Counted from the stretch's first letter, positions 34,378 through 44,150 are shown. The stretch: DNA of 47,477 bases from Brevundimonas sp. UBA5866 (GCF_002432125.1 NZ_DJFS01000072.1:1-47477), one strand, 5' to 3'. Numbers and translations: made by a program. Notes: generated by a model not told the origin, from the letters alone.

Positions 34378-36483
34378 TTGTCGTTGAAACTCGGGCATCT
34401 ACTTGGCGGCACCGCAGTATGTGCACTGATCATGGCGGCTGCCCCTGCTATGGCCGATGTGCCAAGAGCGGCTGTCCGTGAGGCCGAAGGCGTAACCTTT
34501 CCCGACGGCCTGAAGGCCAAGCTCGAACGGGCCGTGGGAGAGATTGAAAACGAACCGCAGTCCGACCTGGAGGCCCGCCGCCGTGGCCGCGCCGCAGAGG
34601 AGCTGGCCGTGGCCATGCTCAACACCGAGGGATATTACCGCCCCCTCGTCACCTCTACGGTTGAAAACAGCCGCGCCGTTCTGCTGATCGACCCCGGCCC
34701 GCAGTTCGTGATCCGCGACCAGAAACTGGTCTGGACCGCAGGTGCGCCCGACGCCCGCCGTCCGCCCTCGGCAACGGTTGCGACCGTGCAGGCGTCTCCT
34801 GAAGCCGGTGCCCCCATAATCGTGGAGCCCGAGGCCTCTGGCGAAGAGACTTTGGATGACTGGGAAGTTCAGGTGCCGCCGGGCATGGTCGAGGCGTCGG
34901 GCGATGTGCCTTTCGTCCGCATCGGCAAGGCCCCGTCCCATCCCGACATCGACATCATTGCCCGCACCGAAAAAGCCGTCGCGCTTGAAGATGGCATGCC
35001 TGCGCGGCTTGAGCCCGTTCTGGCTGCCGAAGCCCGTGGCGTGGTGGTTCTGAAGAACAACGGCTTTGCCTATGCTTCGGCCGATCCGCGGCTGCTGGAA
35101 ATCGAGGACGTTTCCCTGTCCCGTACGACGGGCCAGCGCGCGACGATCGATACGCCGGAAGCCGATGTGGTCATCGATCACCAGATGCGGCCCGAGTTTC
35201 ACTTGAACCCCGGCCCGCTGGTCCGCCTGCGTCGCGAAATCAGCGGCGAGATCAGCACCGAACCGCGTGACGACGGTCGCATCCCAACCCGTACGCGCAA
35301 GGCCTTCGTAGAACGTCTGATCCCGTGGGAAGACGGCGACATCTACACCCCCGAATCCATCGCCGAGATGGAACGCAGACTGGTCGATACGGGCGTCTAT
35401 TCCACGGTCGATATCAGCCTGCCCCGATCCAATTCGGCAGAAATACGTGACAGGACCGAAGTCGAGGTCCCCGTTTCGGTCAATCTGGTTGACCGCCGCC
35501 GCGACCAGATCGAAGCCCGCGGCACCTATGCCACCGACGATGGCTTCAGCGCCGGCGTCTATCGCAACCGATACAACCGCAGCGGTCGCGCAGAGACCCT
35601 GACCTATGGCGGCCATTGGGGTTCGATCGACAGCCGGTTGGGCGCTGAATACAGCCTGCCCCATTTCCGGCGCGTCAACCGGACCTTGCGCCTCAGCGCA
35701 TGGCTGGTGAACGAAGATACGGACGCCTATGAGCGTCAGGCCCTCACCTTCGGTGCCGACTTCAATCAACGCTGGGGTCCGAACTCGTGGTTTTCTTACG
35801 GCCTGGGTATCGATGCCGGTCGCTATGTCGAGCTGCGCTATGATCCCCTGGACCAGCACGCCATCAAGATGGACCGCAATCTGGCGCTGATCACCCTGCG
35901 CACATCGGCCATGCTGGACCGTTCCGACGACCTGCTTGACCCGACGAAGGGCTGGCGTATTTCCGGCTCGCTGCAACCCACCATCGTGGCGGGTGAAGAC
36001 AACGTCTACTTCCTGCGTGGCACGGCTGAAGCCTCGGCCTATTACCCCATCGGCAGCGCGCGGCGCACGATCATGGCCGGTCGAATGAAACTGGGCAGCA
36101 TTGTCGGCGGCGGTGAGCTGACCGTACCGTCGGACCGCCTGTTCTATGCGGGGGGTGGCGGCTCTGTTCGCGGCTATTCCTACCAGAGCATCAACCCGCG
36201 TCTACCCGACAATACGCCGCGCGGCGGCGTCAGCCTGTTCGAGACCTCGCTGGAGGTACGCCAGAATATCGGCCAGTCATGGCAGGCCGTCGGCTTTGTC
36301 GATGGCGGCGCGACCGGCCCGGATGAAGCCCCCAATCTCGGCAATATGCGATACGCCGCCGGTCTGGGTGTCCGGTACAAACTTCCGTTTGGCCCTGTAC
36401 GGGCCGATGTCGCCTTTCCGTTGAACAAGCGTGAAGGTGACTCCAGCTTCCAACTCTATATCAGCATTGGCCAATCGTTTTGA
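34378..36483 (+). CDS. tamA: TamA, outer-membrane Omp85-family component of the TAM complex
   Basis: 701 residues from a TTG at 34378. AAGGA lies eight bases upstream and the protein then begins with a clean signal peptide (MSLKLGHLLGG through AAPAMA). The frame's earlier ATG at 34342 lies in a terminator stem. Periplasmic POTRA-type domains fill the first half, interrupted by a Pro/Ala/Glu-rich stretch (about residues 120-170). The C-terminal Omp85 barrel starts near RDQIEARGTYATDDGFSAG and includes the family loop GGGGSVRGY; it ends in Phe. TamA works with TamB in outer-membrane protein or lipid insertion. It overlaps tamB by four bases. Confidence 0.92.
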   Translation: MSLKLGHLLGGTAVCALIMAAAPAMADVPRAAVREAEGVTFPDGLKAKLERAVGEIENEPQSDLEARRRGRAAEELAVAMLNTEGYYRPLVTSTVENSRAVLLIDPGPQFVIRDQKLVWTAGAPDARRPPSATVATVQASPEAGAPIIVEPEASGEETLDDWEVQVPPGMVEASGDVPFVRIGKAPSHPDIDIIARTEKAVALEDGMPARLEPVLAAEARGVVVLKNNGFAYASADPRLLEIEDVSLSRTTGQRATIDTPEADVVIDHQMRPEFHLNPGPLVRLRREISGEISTEPRDDGRIPTRTRKAFVERLIPWEDGDIYTPESIAEMERRLVDTGVYSTVDISLPRSNSAEIRDRTEVEVPVSVNLVDRRRDQIEARGTYATDDGFSAGVYRNRYNRSGRAETLTYGGHWGSIDSRLGAEYSLPHFRRVNRTLRLSAWLVNEDTDAYERQALTFGADFNQRWGPNSWFSYGLGIDAGRYVELRYDPLDQHAIKMDRNLALITLRTSAMLDRSDDLLDPTKGWRISGSLQPTIVAGEDNVYFLRGTAEASAYYPIGSARRTIMAGRMKLGSIVGGGELTVPSDRLFYAGGGGSVRGYSYQSINPRLPDNTPRGGVSLFETSLEVRQNIGQSWQAVGFVDGGATGPDEAPNLGNMRYAAGLGVRYKLPFGPVRADVAFPLNKREGDSSFQLYISIGQSF

Positions 36484-39400
36484 CCGATCTGCCGCCGGAC
36501 CCGACCGAATCCGAAATCACCAGATCGCCTGATCACGAAGGCGACGAAGCCAGTCCGCGCCAGAAGGCCAAGCGCAAGCGGTCCTTACTGCGCACTGTTG
36601 CGGTTTTCACCGGCATCGGGATCGGCTCCATTATCGGCATTGGCGTGATCGCTCTGGTCGGCGGCCGCTATTATCTGGTTTCCGATGCGGGTCGCGAGCT
36701 GATCACCAGCTTCGTCGCCGGCAAGGAGATCGGGCGCTACGGGGCCATCAATGTCGAGGGTGTTCGCGGCGATATTTTCGACGACTTCACCATCGGCCGC
36801 GTGACCGTCACCGACAAGGACGGTGTCTGGCTCGAAGCCCGCGATGTCCGCGTGGACTGGAACTACTGGTCGCTGCTGGCCCGTCGTTTCCATGCCGAAC
36901 AGATCAGCGCCAAATCCATTCACGTCATCCGCCGCCCCGAGCTGGAGCCCAGCACCGAGCCGGGCGGCCCGCAGCCACTAACCATCGATATCGACAAATT
37001 CGCTGCCGATATCGAGCTGATGGAGGACTTCTCCAAGGAATACGGCAAATGGCGGCTGTCCGGATCGGCGGCCCTGCCGCGTTCGGGCAACAAGGACATC
37101 AAGGTCGATGCCCTCAGCCTCAGCCGCCCCGGTGACTTCCTCAAGCTTCAGGCCGTCCTGAGCGACAAGCCCGAGGACCTGCGTCTCGATCTGCAAGCGC
37201 AGGAGGCCAAGGGCGGCCCGCTGGCAGGCAGTCTCGGCTATTCGCCGGATCAACCTTTCTCGGCCACCGGCCTTATCGACGGCCGCAATGTCCGGCTGGT
37301 CATGACCACCGGCCAGTTCACGCCTCTGCGCGTCAACGGGCACTTCTCCGAGGCCAACTCCTACCTGTCCGGCTACGCGAACTTCTCGGGGTCGGACCTT
37401 ATGGCACCCTTCATCGAGCGCTTTGGCCGGACGGCCAGCATCGGCCTTGCTGCCGCGCCTGACAGCAAGCGTGAAGGCTATCAGGGGATGGCCTGGAAAC
37501 TGGTCGCCGAAAACATCACCTCGACGGCCTCTGGCTATATCCGCACCCGTGACGGCACTTTTGCCGACAACATCCGTCTCAGTGTCCGCACCCCGTCCCT
37601 CTCGCGTCTGGCGGGTACCAAGATCGGCGACGCCGCCGCCTATGAGGGCGTCTTTAACGGTGATGCCAAGACGTTTGACCTCAAGGGCTCGGTGGATGTG
37701 CGCAATGCCGAGGTCGCAGGCTATGGCCTCAGCCGTCTGAACGGTCCGCTATCTCTGGCCGCCAAGGATCAGACCTATACGCTCAAGGGCCAGTTGGCCG
37801 GTGCGGGCGGCACGACACAGGGCGTCATCGGCGGTCTTTTGGGCAGCACGCCGCGGCTGAACCTGACGGCATCGCGGTTGAACGATGGCAACATCCTGCT
37901 GCAGGATATTGATCTTAGAGGCTCTGCCTTGACCCTTACGGGGTCCGGTCGCCGCAACCTGATGGGCGGGCTGGCTTTCAACGCCGATTTCGACGTCAGC
38001 AATGTGGGCGTTCTGAAGCCCGGCGCACGGGGCCGCTTTGGCGGCAAACTGCGGGGTAGCATGCCCCGTACGGGCGGCGCATGGGGCCTTGAGTTCGACG
38101 GCGGTGGCCGCGACTTCCTGCTGGGCATCGAAGAGGTTGACCGCCTTCTGGGGCGCACCCCCAAGCTGCGCCTGAACGGCAATCTGAACCGTGGCATCAT
38201 CACCATCGGTCAGGGCAGCCGTTTGATCGGCGAAAAAGCCGACCTGAACGCAACCGGAACCATCAATGGCGATCAGCTGAACCTCGCCCTTGATTGGAGG
38301 GCCCGTGGACCGTTCGGCGTCGGCCCTATCGCCATCGACGGCAATATGGCCGGTGACGGTACCATTGATGGCAAGCTGAATACCCCGCGCACCCGTTTCA
38401 ACGCCGATTTCGATCAGGTGGCCATTGGCCAACTGATACTGCGGGCCGCCAAGCTGGGTCTGGAATTCAATGTCGGTGACGGCAGTTCCGATGGCTTTGT
38501 CACCCTGACCGGGACCAATCGCGGACAGGCGGCACGCGGTCAGGCCCGCTTCCGTCTGGGCAAGGACACGATCGCCCTCAGCGAAGTGGATGTGAATGCC
38601 GGTGGCATTACAGCCAAGGGCTTCATCACCCTGTCCGACATGGTCCCTTCAACTGCCGACCTTGAAGTGACCGGCCGTCCGGGCGCTTTCATCCAGCGCG
38701 GTGAAGTGCGCGGCTTTATCAAACTGCCCGCCAACGCCGGACCGGAAAGCGTTGACGTCTCGCTGCGTGCCCGCGATCTGATCCTGCGGGGCACCAGCAT
38801 GCATTTCAGCCGAATCGAGGTTGTGGGTCAGGGCAATCTTTCGGCCCTTACGCTCAATACCAATCTGGCCATGACGGGCGAGAATCCGATCTCGTTCAAC
38901 GGGCCGCTAGTCTATCGCCGCCTTGCCGACGGGCACCGTCTTGAAGGCAGCGGAAATGCCGTCATCCGTGGCATTCGCGCGCAGCTGCTGCCCAGCACCT
39001 TTGTGGAGCGCCGCGGCGAGACTAACCGTGCGCTGGTTGCAGCCCAACTGGGCGACGGTACAGCCACCCTGTCCTGGGATCCACGCACCATTTCGCGCGG
39101 TCGCCAGGGTTGGGACGCCAAGCTCGCCCTCGACAATGTCCCGCTGAAATCCTTGAACAGCGACCTTCAGGGCTTGATCACCGGCACAGCCAACCTGTCC
39201 AACACGGGCGCGGATACGCTGTCCGGCGGTGCGGACGTCACCTTCAGGAATGCCGGTAGCGCCAGCGTCACAGCAGGTCAGCAGAGCATTCTGGTTGACG
39301 GTCGAATGCTGGCTGACATCCGTGCCCGCGAGATGGAAATCCAGGCCTGCGCCGCCTATGGCAATGGCAACGGTGTTTGCAACCCGACGAACCAGTCCCA

Positions 39401-40853
39401 GGCCGCGCTGGCCCTGTTGAACCTGACCCTGCCGATGGTCAATCAGGCCAACCCCGCCAGACTGCTGACCGACGAGACTCGCGATCTGTCGGGCCGCATC
39501 CAAATCAACGGCGAGGTCAAGCCGCTCTGGGATCTGGTGGACGGTATCGACCGCAAGCTGGAAGGCAATCTGCGCGCCAACGTCAATCTGGGTGGCCGCG
39601 TCCGCAATCCGACGATTGTCGGCAGCGTCGCCCTGGTGAATGGCAAGTTCGACGAGGGCTCTACGGGCCTGCGCCTGCAGGACGTTTTCCTGAATGCAGA
39701 CTTCAATCAGGAAGGTGTGCGTCTGTCACGCCTCTCCGCCAAGGACTATGGCAACGGGCAACTGTGCGGCTATGGAACCTTGTGGTTCGAACGTCGCGGC
39801 AGCACCCTGCCCAACAGCTTCAACGAAACCTTCACCTGCGATCTGTCAGCCAGTGCACGCCCCGCACCGTCGCGTAACTCGGATGCCTCGCTCGGCAATC
39901 TGACGCTGGCGCTGAAAAACTTCCGCATGGTGGACAATGACGTGGCGACGGTGAACACCAGCGGCGTCGTTCAGGTCGAACGTTATGCCCGCGCGATCAC
40001 CCTGCGGGGCAATCTTGATGTGGACCGCGCGGAGATCACCCCGAACCTGCCGGGTTCGTCGGGCATTATCCGCGCTCCTGTGACAGACCGTAATGCGGTA
40101 CGCCGACCCGTTTCGGCCCGCCCGCGCTCGGGTGCCACACCGCTGCTGTCCACGCCTATCGCCATGAACGTCAGCCTGAAAGCCGACGAGGTCGTGGTGC
40201 GGGGTCGCGGTCTGAACCTGTTGCTGCGTACCGATGCCCGTATTCGCGGCACCCTGACCTCGCCTGACCTGTCAGGGACGGCCCGTGTGGTACGCGGTGA
40301 CTATGATTTTGCCGGCAAGCGCTTCGTCTTTGACGACAATGGCACCGTCGCGCTCTCGACCGATCCGAACAAAATCCTGCTGAACCTGACCGCGACGCGT
40401 GAAGACCCGTCGATCACGGCCATGATCAAGGTGACCGGTTCGGCGGCCAATCCGCGCATCGCCCTGACTTCCGAACCGGAGCTGCCGCAGGATGAAATCC
40501 TGGCACGCGTGCTGTTCGGGCGTTCGGTGTCCCAGCTGTCGGCACTGGAAGCGGCCCAACTGGCTTCGGGCGTCGCATCGCTTGCAGGTGGTGGCGGTCT
40601 GGACATCATCGGCAACCTACGCGAGCTGGCCGGCCTTGACCGTCTGTCGTTCGGAGGTGAAGCCTCGAACATGACAATCGCGGGGGGCCGCCGCCTGGGC
40701 AAGAACCTGTACCTCGAGATCATTGGCGGCGGCGCAGCCGGTGCCACGGTCCGTGTGGAGTGGCAGGTCCGCCGCAACATCGCCATCACCTCGGCGTTCA
40801 GCGGCGACAACACCTCCAACATCTCCGTCCGCTGGCGACGCGAGCGCGACTAG
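36480..40853 (+). CDS. tamB: TamB, inner-membrane partner of TamA (AsmA-like bridge protein)
   Basis: 1457 residues. The TTG start at 36480 overlaps the tamA stop (TTGA), so the two are coupled. A short basic cytoplasmic tail precedes one membrane anchor (about residues 38-60, VFTGIGIGSIIGIGVIALVG). The long periplasmic part is beta-rich and repetitive, as in the bridge-like lipid-transfer family. The C-terminal DUF490/TamB domain (about 1100-1457) is clear (TDARIRGTLTSPDLSGTARV, LPQDEILARVLFGRSVSQLS) and ends in WQVRRNIAITSAFSGD, then VRWRRERD. TamB spans the periplasm and contacts TamA. Confidence 0.95.
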   Translation: MTDLPPDPTESEITRSPDHEGDEASPRQKAKRKRSLLRTVAVFTGIGIGSIIGIGVIALVGGRYYLVSDAGRELITSFVAGKEIGRYGAINVEGVRGDIFDDFTIGRVTVTDKDGVWLEARDVRVDWNYWSLLARRFHAEQISAKSIHVIRRPELEPSTEPGGPQPLTIDIDKFAADIELMEDFSKEYGKWRLSGSAALPRSGNKDIKVDALSLSRPGDFLKLQAVLSDKPEDLRLDLQAQEAKGGPLAGSLGYSPDQPFSATGLIDGRNVRLVMTTGQFTPLRVNGHFSEANSYLSGYANFSGSDLMAPFIERFGRTASIGLAAAPDSKREGYQGMAWKLVAENITSTASGYIRTRDGTFADNIRLSVRTPSLSRLAGTKIGDAAAYEGVFNGDAKTFDLKGSVDVRNAEVAGYGLSRLNGPLSLAAKDQTYTLKGQLAGAGGTTQGVIGGLLGSTPRLNLTASRLNDGNILLQDIDLRGSALTLTGSGRRNLMGGLAFNADFDVSNVGVLKPGARGRFGGKLRGSMPRTGGAWGLEFDGGGRDFLLGIEEVDRLLGRTPKLRLNGNLNRGIITIGQGSRLIGEKADLNATGTINGDQLNLALDWRARGPFGVGPIAIDGNMAGDGTIDGKLNTPRTRFNADFDQVAIGQLILRAAKLGLEFNVGDGSSDGFVTLTGTNRGQAARGQARFRLGKDTIALSEVDVNAGGITAKGFITLSDMVPSTADLEVTGRPGAFIQRGEVRGFIKLPANAGPESVDVSLRARDLILRGTSMHFSRIEVVGQGNLSALTLNTNLAMTGENPISFNGPLVYRRLADGHRLEGSGNAVIRGIRAQLLPSTFVERRGETNRALVAAQLGDGTATLSWDPRTISRGRQGWDAKLALDNVPLKSLNSDLQGLITGTANLSNTGADTLSGGADVTFRNAGSASVTAGQQSILVDGRMLADIRAREMEIQACAAYGNGNGVCNPTNQSQAALALLNLTLPMVNQANPARLLTDETRDLSGRIQINGEVKPLWDLVDGIDRKLEGNLRANVNLGGRVRNPTIVGSVALVNGKFDEGSTGLRLQDVFLNADFNQEGVRLSRLSAKDYGNGQLCGYGTLWFERRGSTLPNSFNETFTCDLSASARPAPSRNSDASLGNLTLALKNFRMVDNDVATVNTSGVVQVERYARAITLRGNLDVDRAEITPNLPGSSGIIRAPVTDRNAVRRPVSARPRSGATPLLSTPIAMNVSLKADEVVVRGRGLNLLLRTDARIRGTLTSPDLSGTARVVRGDYDFAGKRFVFDDNGTVALSTDPNKILLNLTATREDPSITAMIKVTGSAANPRIALTSEPELPQDEILARVLFGRSVSQLSALEAAQLASGVASLAGGGGLDIIGNLRELAGLDRLSFGGEASNMTIAGGRRLGKNLYLEIIGGGAAGATVRVEWQVRRNIAITSAFSGDNTSNISVRWRRERD

Positions 40854-40865
40854 AGGCACAAATGA

Positions 40866-40896
40866 AAAGGCCGGGCACAGAGCCCGGCCTTTTTTC
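40866..40896. terminator. Bidirectional terminator between tamB and arsC
   Basis: AAGGCCGGGC (40867-40876) and GCCCGGCCTT (40882-40891) form a perfect 10-bp stem around ACAGA. TTTT follows on the plus strand and TTTTCATTT on the minus strand. It serves the convergent tamB and arsC. Confidence 0.9.
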
Positions 40897-40901
40897 TGGG
40901 A

Positions 40902-41243
40902 TCAGAGAACTTCGAGAACCGTCTCCAACGGACGGCCGACCCGTGCGCCCTTGGCGGTTTCCACAATAGGACGTTCCACCAGTACAGGGTTGGCGATCAT
41001 GGCCGCGCGGATTTCATCATCCGAAGCGCCCGCCGCCACCAGCGCCTTGGCCTCTTCCTCGCGCATACGAAGCATGCCACCCAGGCCCTTGCCCGTAGAC
41101 GCGGCCAACCGGTCCAGAGTGGCCGCATCCCAGCCGGTCTTCAGATATTCGATGACCTGAGGGCTGAGGCCCTTGTCCTGAAGCAGCTCCAAAGCTTTAC
41201 GCGAGGTCGAGCATTTGGGGTTGTGATAGAGGGTAACCGTCAC
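40902..41243 (-). CDS. arsC: Arsenate reductase (glutaredoxin type, ArsC/Spx family)
   Basis: 113 residues from a GTG start that overlaps the upstream gene's TGA (GTGA). The catalytic cysteine is C11 in YHNPKCSTSRKAL and the substrate-binding arginine is in NPVLVERPIV, so it belongs to the true ArsC group rather than Spx. There is no arsR or arsB nearby; single arsC genes of this kind are often housekeeping reductases, so an arsenic role is only probable. It is the last gene of a four-gene minus-strand run. Confidence 0.9.
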   Translation of the reverse strand: MTVTLYHNPKCSTSRKALELLQDKGLSPQVIEYLKTGWDAATLDRLAASTGKGLGGMLRMREEEAKALVAAGASDDEIRAAMIANPVLVERPIVETAKGARVGRPLETVLEVL

Positions 41244-41758
41244 GGCAGCTTCTTCTCATACTGTTGGCAATATCGTCCCCCGCGATAGGCGGTGACCAGT
41301 AGAAGCGCAAGGAACGGCTTCAAGGCCATAAGGGCGATGTTCTGCGGCTGGAGCAGAATATCGCGTGTGTGGCCATCCATCATATAGGTGGCGACAGCCG
41401 CGATCGAGACGGCCATGATGGCCAAACCGACAATCGGCATAACCGGCCCCGGACGGTGCCATTGCCAGACACCCAGTACGATACAGATCAGCACAATGAT
41501 CGCCGTCACCGTACCGCTGATCCAGTCAAACACATCGGCGACTCGATCGAACAGCACCGTATCGACAGCCGACGCATCGAGGGTCACCGGCCCTCGTATC
41601 CGCTGCAACTGGTTGACGACCTGATCCCGCGTAGGCCGAAACGCGAAGAATACAACGACGGCGAACAGGCCGCGCACCGTCACGGCCAGACAGGCCAGCC
41701 GCGCCATGATCCGCGCTTGCCGGTATGATGGAACCTGCCCGAACAGTTGTTTGATCAC
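41240..41758 (-). CDS. Small polytopic membrane protein, upstream of arsC
   Basis: 172 residues from the GTG at 41758, with GGAGG nine bases upstream; longer starts exist but lack this. Four membrane segments (about 18-40, 82-104, 110-132 and 145-165). ICIVLGVWQWHRPG resembles CVLLGRWQWRRAG in the next gene, so the two seem to be distant paralogues. Function unknown. Its stop overlaps the arsC start. Confidence 0.7.
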   Translation of the reverse strand: MIKQLFGQVPSYRQARIMARLACLAVTVRGLFAVVVFFAFRPTRDQVVNQLQRIRGPVTLDASAVDTVLFDRVADVFDWISGTVTAIIVLICIVLGVWQWHRPGPVMPIVGLAIMAVSIAAVATYMMDGHTRDILLQPQNIALMALKPFLALLLVTAYRGGRYCQQYEKKLP

Positions 41759-41786
41759 CGCCAACCCCGCCTCCGATAAGGCTTGG

Positions 41787-42293
41787 TTATAGGGTCGCCG
41801 ACAGCTTGGCGAGCCGTTTATTGCAAAGCCCGCCGACAATGGCCGCTACGTAGATACCCAATAGGGCCGCCGCCAACATATCGGACATCAAGAACCAGCC
41901 GTCGACCAGGGCCACAACAAACCCGTCCTCGATTTGATAGCTGCCCCGGATGCTCCACAGTTCGATGGCGCACAGAAGCGCCAGAACCATCGGCACCCCC
42001 CAACCCGCGCGCCTCCACTGCCAACGCCCGAGCAGGACACAGATCCCGACAGACAAAAACGCACTGCCGATCAAGGCCAGGGACAGCCAGTCCGAAACAT
42101 AGAACTGTATTGTAGAACCGGCCCGGTGGTGACGACCGGCCATTAACCGCGACATGAAATCGGGCTGCGCCAGCATCCAACCGACGGTGGTCACGGTCTT
42201 GGCCCCCATCAAGGCCAGACCCACCACAGACAGCCTGGCCAGAAGGACAGCCCATTTCCTGCGGTCCGGCTTGTTCGCCCCACTCTCGTTCAT
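41787..42293 (-). CDS. Small polytopic membrane protein, paralogue of its downstream neighbour
   Basis: 168 residues from the ATG at 42293 (GGGG just upstream; ATG at 42305 is also possible). Basic N-terminus (KPDRRKW), then four membrane segments (about 17-38, 70-90, 98-115 and 138-160). Similar order of segments and the shared LGxWQW(H/R)R motif tie it to the gene at 41240. Unknown function. Confidence 0.7.
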   Translation of the reverse strand: MNESGANKPDRRKWAVLLARLSVVGLALMGAKTVTTVGWMLAQPDFMSRLMAGRHHRAGSTIQFYVSDWLSLALIGSAFLSVGICVLLGRWQWRRAGWGVPMVLALLCAIELWSIRGSYQIEDGFVVALVDGWFLMSDMLAAALLGIYVAAIVGGLCNKRLAKLSATL

Positions 42294-42337
42294 GTCACCC
42301 CGCATCCCCTATGGCGGGATTAGATCACAGAATGAGT

Positions 42338-42781
42338 TCAGGCAAACGACGATATGCGGGCAGCCCCGCGTAGCCCGCCGATATGCAGCCAGCCACACAG
42401 CCCCAGCGCCACAGCGGTGATCACACCGGTCCATGCCGGAAAGCCCCCAAGAGCCAATGGTGCCCCCACCAGCAGGCTGACCAGAATGGACGACAGCTCG
42501 AACAGCGACCATGTGATACCGGCCAAGGGCAAAATCCGGTTCGGTTTGCGTAACTGTACAAACGCCAATGTCATGGCCAGCACCGCCAGCCAAAAGGCCA
42601 AGGCCGTTGTGCCCCCCCGCTCTTCGGCGGCAACATCGCCAAAGCCCGCCATGATACCCCCTGCATGGGCAAGCAGCACACACGCCCACAGGCCGAAAGC
42701 GATGACCGACCCGCGCAGCAGCGCTTTGGCATCCTCGCGCGATTCGATGGGGGCCAACGGGGATAGAAAACGACGGTTCAT
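42338..42781 (-). CDS. Small polytopic membrane protein, third of the group
   Basis: 147 residues from the ATG at 42781 (GGAG six bases upstream; a start 45 bases earlier has no ribosome binding site). Four hydrophobic segments (about 25-47, 60-75, 83-105 and 112-132). Topology matches the two downstream genes, but sequence similarity is faint (GLCGWLHIGGLR). It probably heads the run that ends in arsC. No family recognised. Confidence 0.65.
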   Translation of the reverse strand: MNRRFLSPLAPIESREDAKALLRGSVIAFGLWACVLLAHAGGIMAGFGDVAAEERGGTTALAFWLAVLAMTLAFVQLRKPNRILPLAGITWSLFELSSILVSLLVGAPLALGGFPAWTGVITAVALGLCGWLHIGGLRGAARISSFA

Positions 42782-42896
42782 GCGTAACTCCGGCTTACGG
42801 AGAAAAAACCTATCGCGAGACGTCACAGATTCCCATCTGATACGCCATAAATCGTCGCTCCTTCACCTTTGTTCTCCGGAGGGTTAGGGTCGGTAC

Positions 42897-44147
42897 ATGG
42901 AGCTGACCCCCAACGATGAACTCGTCCTCTCTGCCCTTGCCCCGCGTGCGGGTGAACTGATCGAACGGGCCGTTCGGTGGGTCAAGGTGAACTCGGGCAG
43001 CCGCAATACCGAAGGCCTGATGGCTGTGCTGACCGAGCTAGAGGCCGCCTTTGCCCCCCTGCCGGTAAACATGGAGCGTGTGGGCACCGCCAGCTCTACA
43101 ACAGTCGCCGCCGATGGCACGGTCAGCACCCAGGAATATGCCCCCGCGCTAAAAATCACCTGCCGTCCCGACGCGCCGATCCAGATCATCACCACCGGCC
43201 ACTATGACACGGTCTTCGATGCGAACAGCCCGTTCCAGACCATCCGCACCCGTGAAGATGGTGCACTGAACGGTCCGGGCATCGCCGATATGAAGGGCGG
43301 GATCAGCGTGATGCTGGGCGCGCTCGAAGCGTTCGAGGCCCATCCGCTGAAAGACAATGTGGGCTGGACGGCCCTGCTGTCGCCGGACGAGGAGATAGGG
43401 TCGCCCGGATCGGCCCCCCTGCTGGCCGAACTGGGGGCCAGGGGGCACATCGGACTGACCTACGAACCCTCCCTGCCCGACGGTACGCTGGCGGGCGAGC
43501 GCAAGGGCAGCGGCAACTATCACCTGATCGTCCGCGGCAAGGCCGCCCATGCAGGCCGCGCCTTCCACGAGGGGGCGAACGCCATCGCCGCCGCCGCCAT
43601 CATCACCACCCGCCTGCACGCCCTGAACGGCCAGCGCGAGGGCGTGACCGTCAATGTCTCCAAGATCGACGGCGGATCGCCGCTCAACGTCGTGGCCGAC
43701 AACGCCGTGGTGCGTTTCAACGTGCGGGTGCCCGATGCCCAGTCGGCGTCGTGGGTCGTCGATGCCATCGGCGAGATCACGTCAGAGCCGCCTTTCGACG
43801 GCATTGCCCTGCACCTTCACGGCGGGATGACGCGCGCGCCCAAACCGATGGATGCCAGCCAGTCTGCCCTGTTCAATGCGGTGAAGTCAGCGGGCGACCT
43901 GCTGGGCCAGTCCATCCGCTGGCAGCCTTCGGGCGGTGTCTGTGAGGGCAACAACCTTCACGCCGCCGGTTTGCCCAATGTCGATACGCTGGGCGTCATC
44001 GGCGGCGATATCCATTCCGATCAGGAATATGCGTGGCCCGACAGTTTCTTGGAACGCGCACGCCTGTCGGCCCTTATCCTCAGCAAGATCGCGTCGGGCG
44101 AAATCGATGCGAAACGGCTGAAACAGCTTCGCCTGGAGACCCTGTAA
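42897..44147 (+). CDS. M20-family metallohydrolase heading the ast operon
   Basis: 416 residues of the M20/M28 type (ArgE, DapE, carboxypeptidase G2-like). Metal and catalytic residues are in place: H102 and D104 in TGHYDTVFD, D131 in GIADMKGG, the glutamate pair E165/E166 in SPDEEIGSPGS, and a later HSDQEY. GGAGGG precedes the ATG. astA starts four bases after its stop, so it is part of the arginine succinyltransferase operon. It may supply the last step (removal of succinate from succinylglutamate), since the M14-type AstE is not seen in the window; that is inference. Confidence 0.85.
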   Translation: MELTPNDELVLSALAPRAGELIERAVRWVKVNSGSRNTEGLMAVLTELEAAFAPLPVNMERVGTASSTTVAADGTVSTQEYAPALKITCRPDAPIQIITTGHYDTVFDANSPFQTIRTREDGALNGPGIADMKGGISVMLGALEAFEAHPLKDNVGWTALLSPDEEIGSPGSAPLLAELGARGHIGLTYEPSLPDGTLAGERKGSGNYHLIVRGKAAHAGRAFHEGANAIAAAAIITTRLHALNGQREGVTVNVSKIDGGSPLNVVADNAVVRFNVRVPDAQSASWVVDAIGEITSEPPFDGIALHLHGGMTRAPKPMDASQSALFNAVKSAGDLLGQSIRWQPSGGVCEGNNLHAAGLPNVDTLGVIGGDIHSDQEYAWPDSFLERARLSALILSKIASGEIDAKRLKQLRLETL

Positions 44148-44150
44148 GTC

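Noticed and set aside
34399..35976. Open frame of about 525 codons opposite tamA
   Set aside because: Antisense of a clear Omp85-family gene; no support of its own.
2420..40896. Repeated AAGGCC...GGCCTT hairpins (2421, 25721, 26343, 40867) as a dispersed repeat family
   Set aside because: They differ in loop and inner stem and all lie at gene ends; they are best explained as ordinary terminators that share A/T-flanked GC stems.
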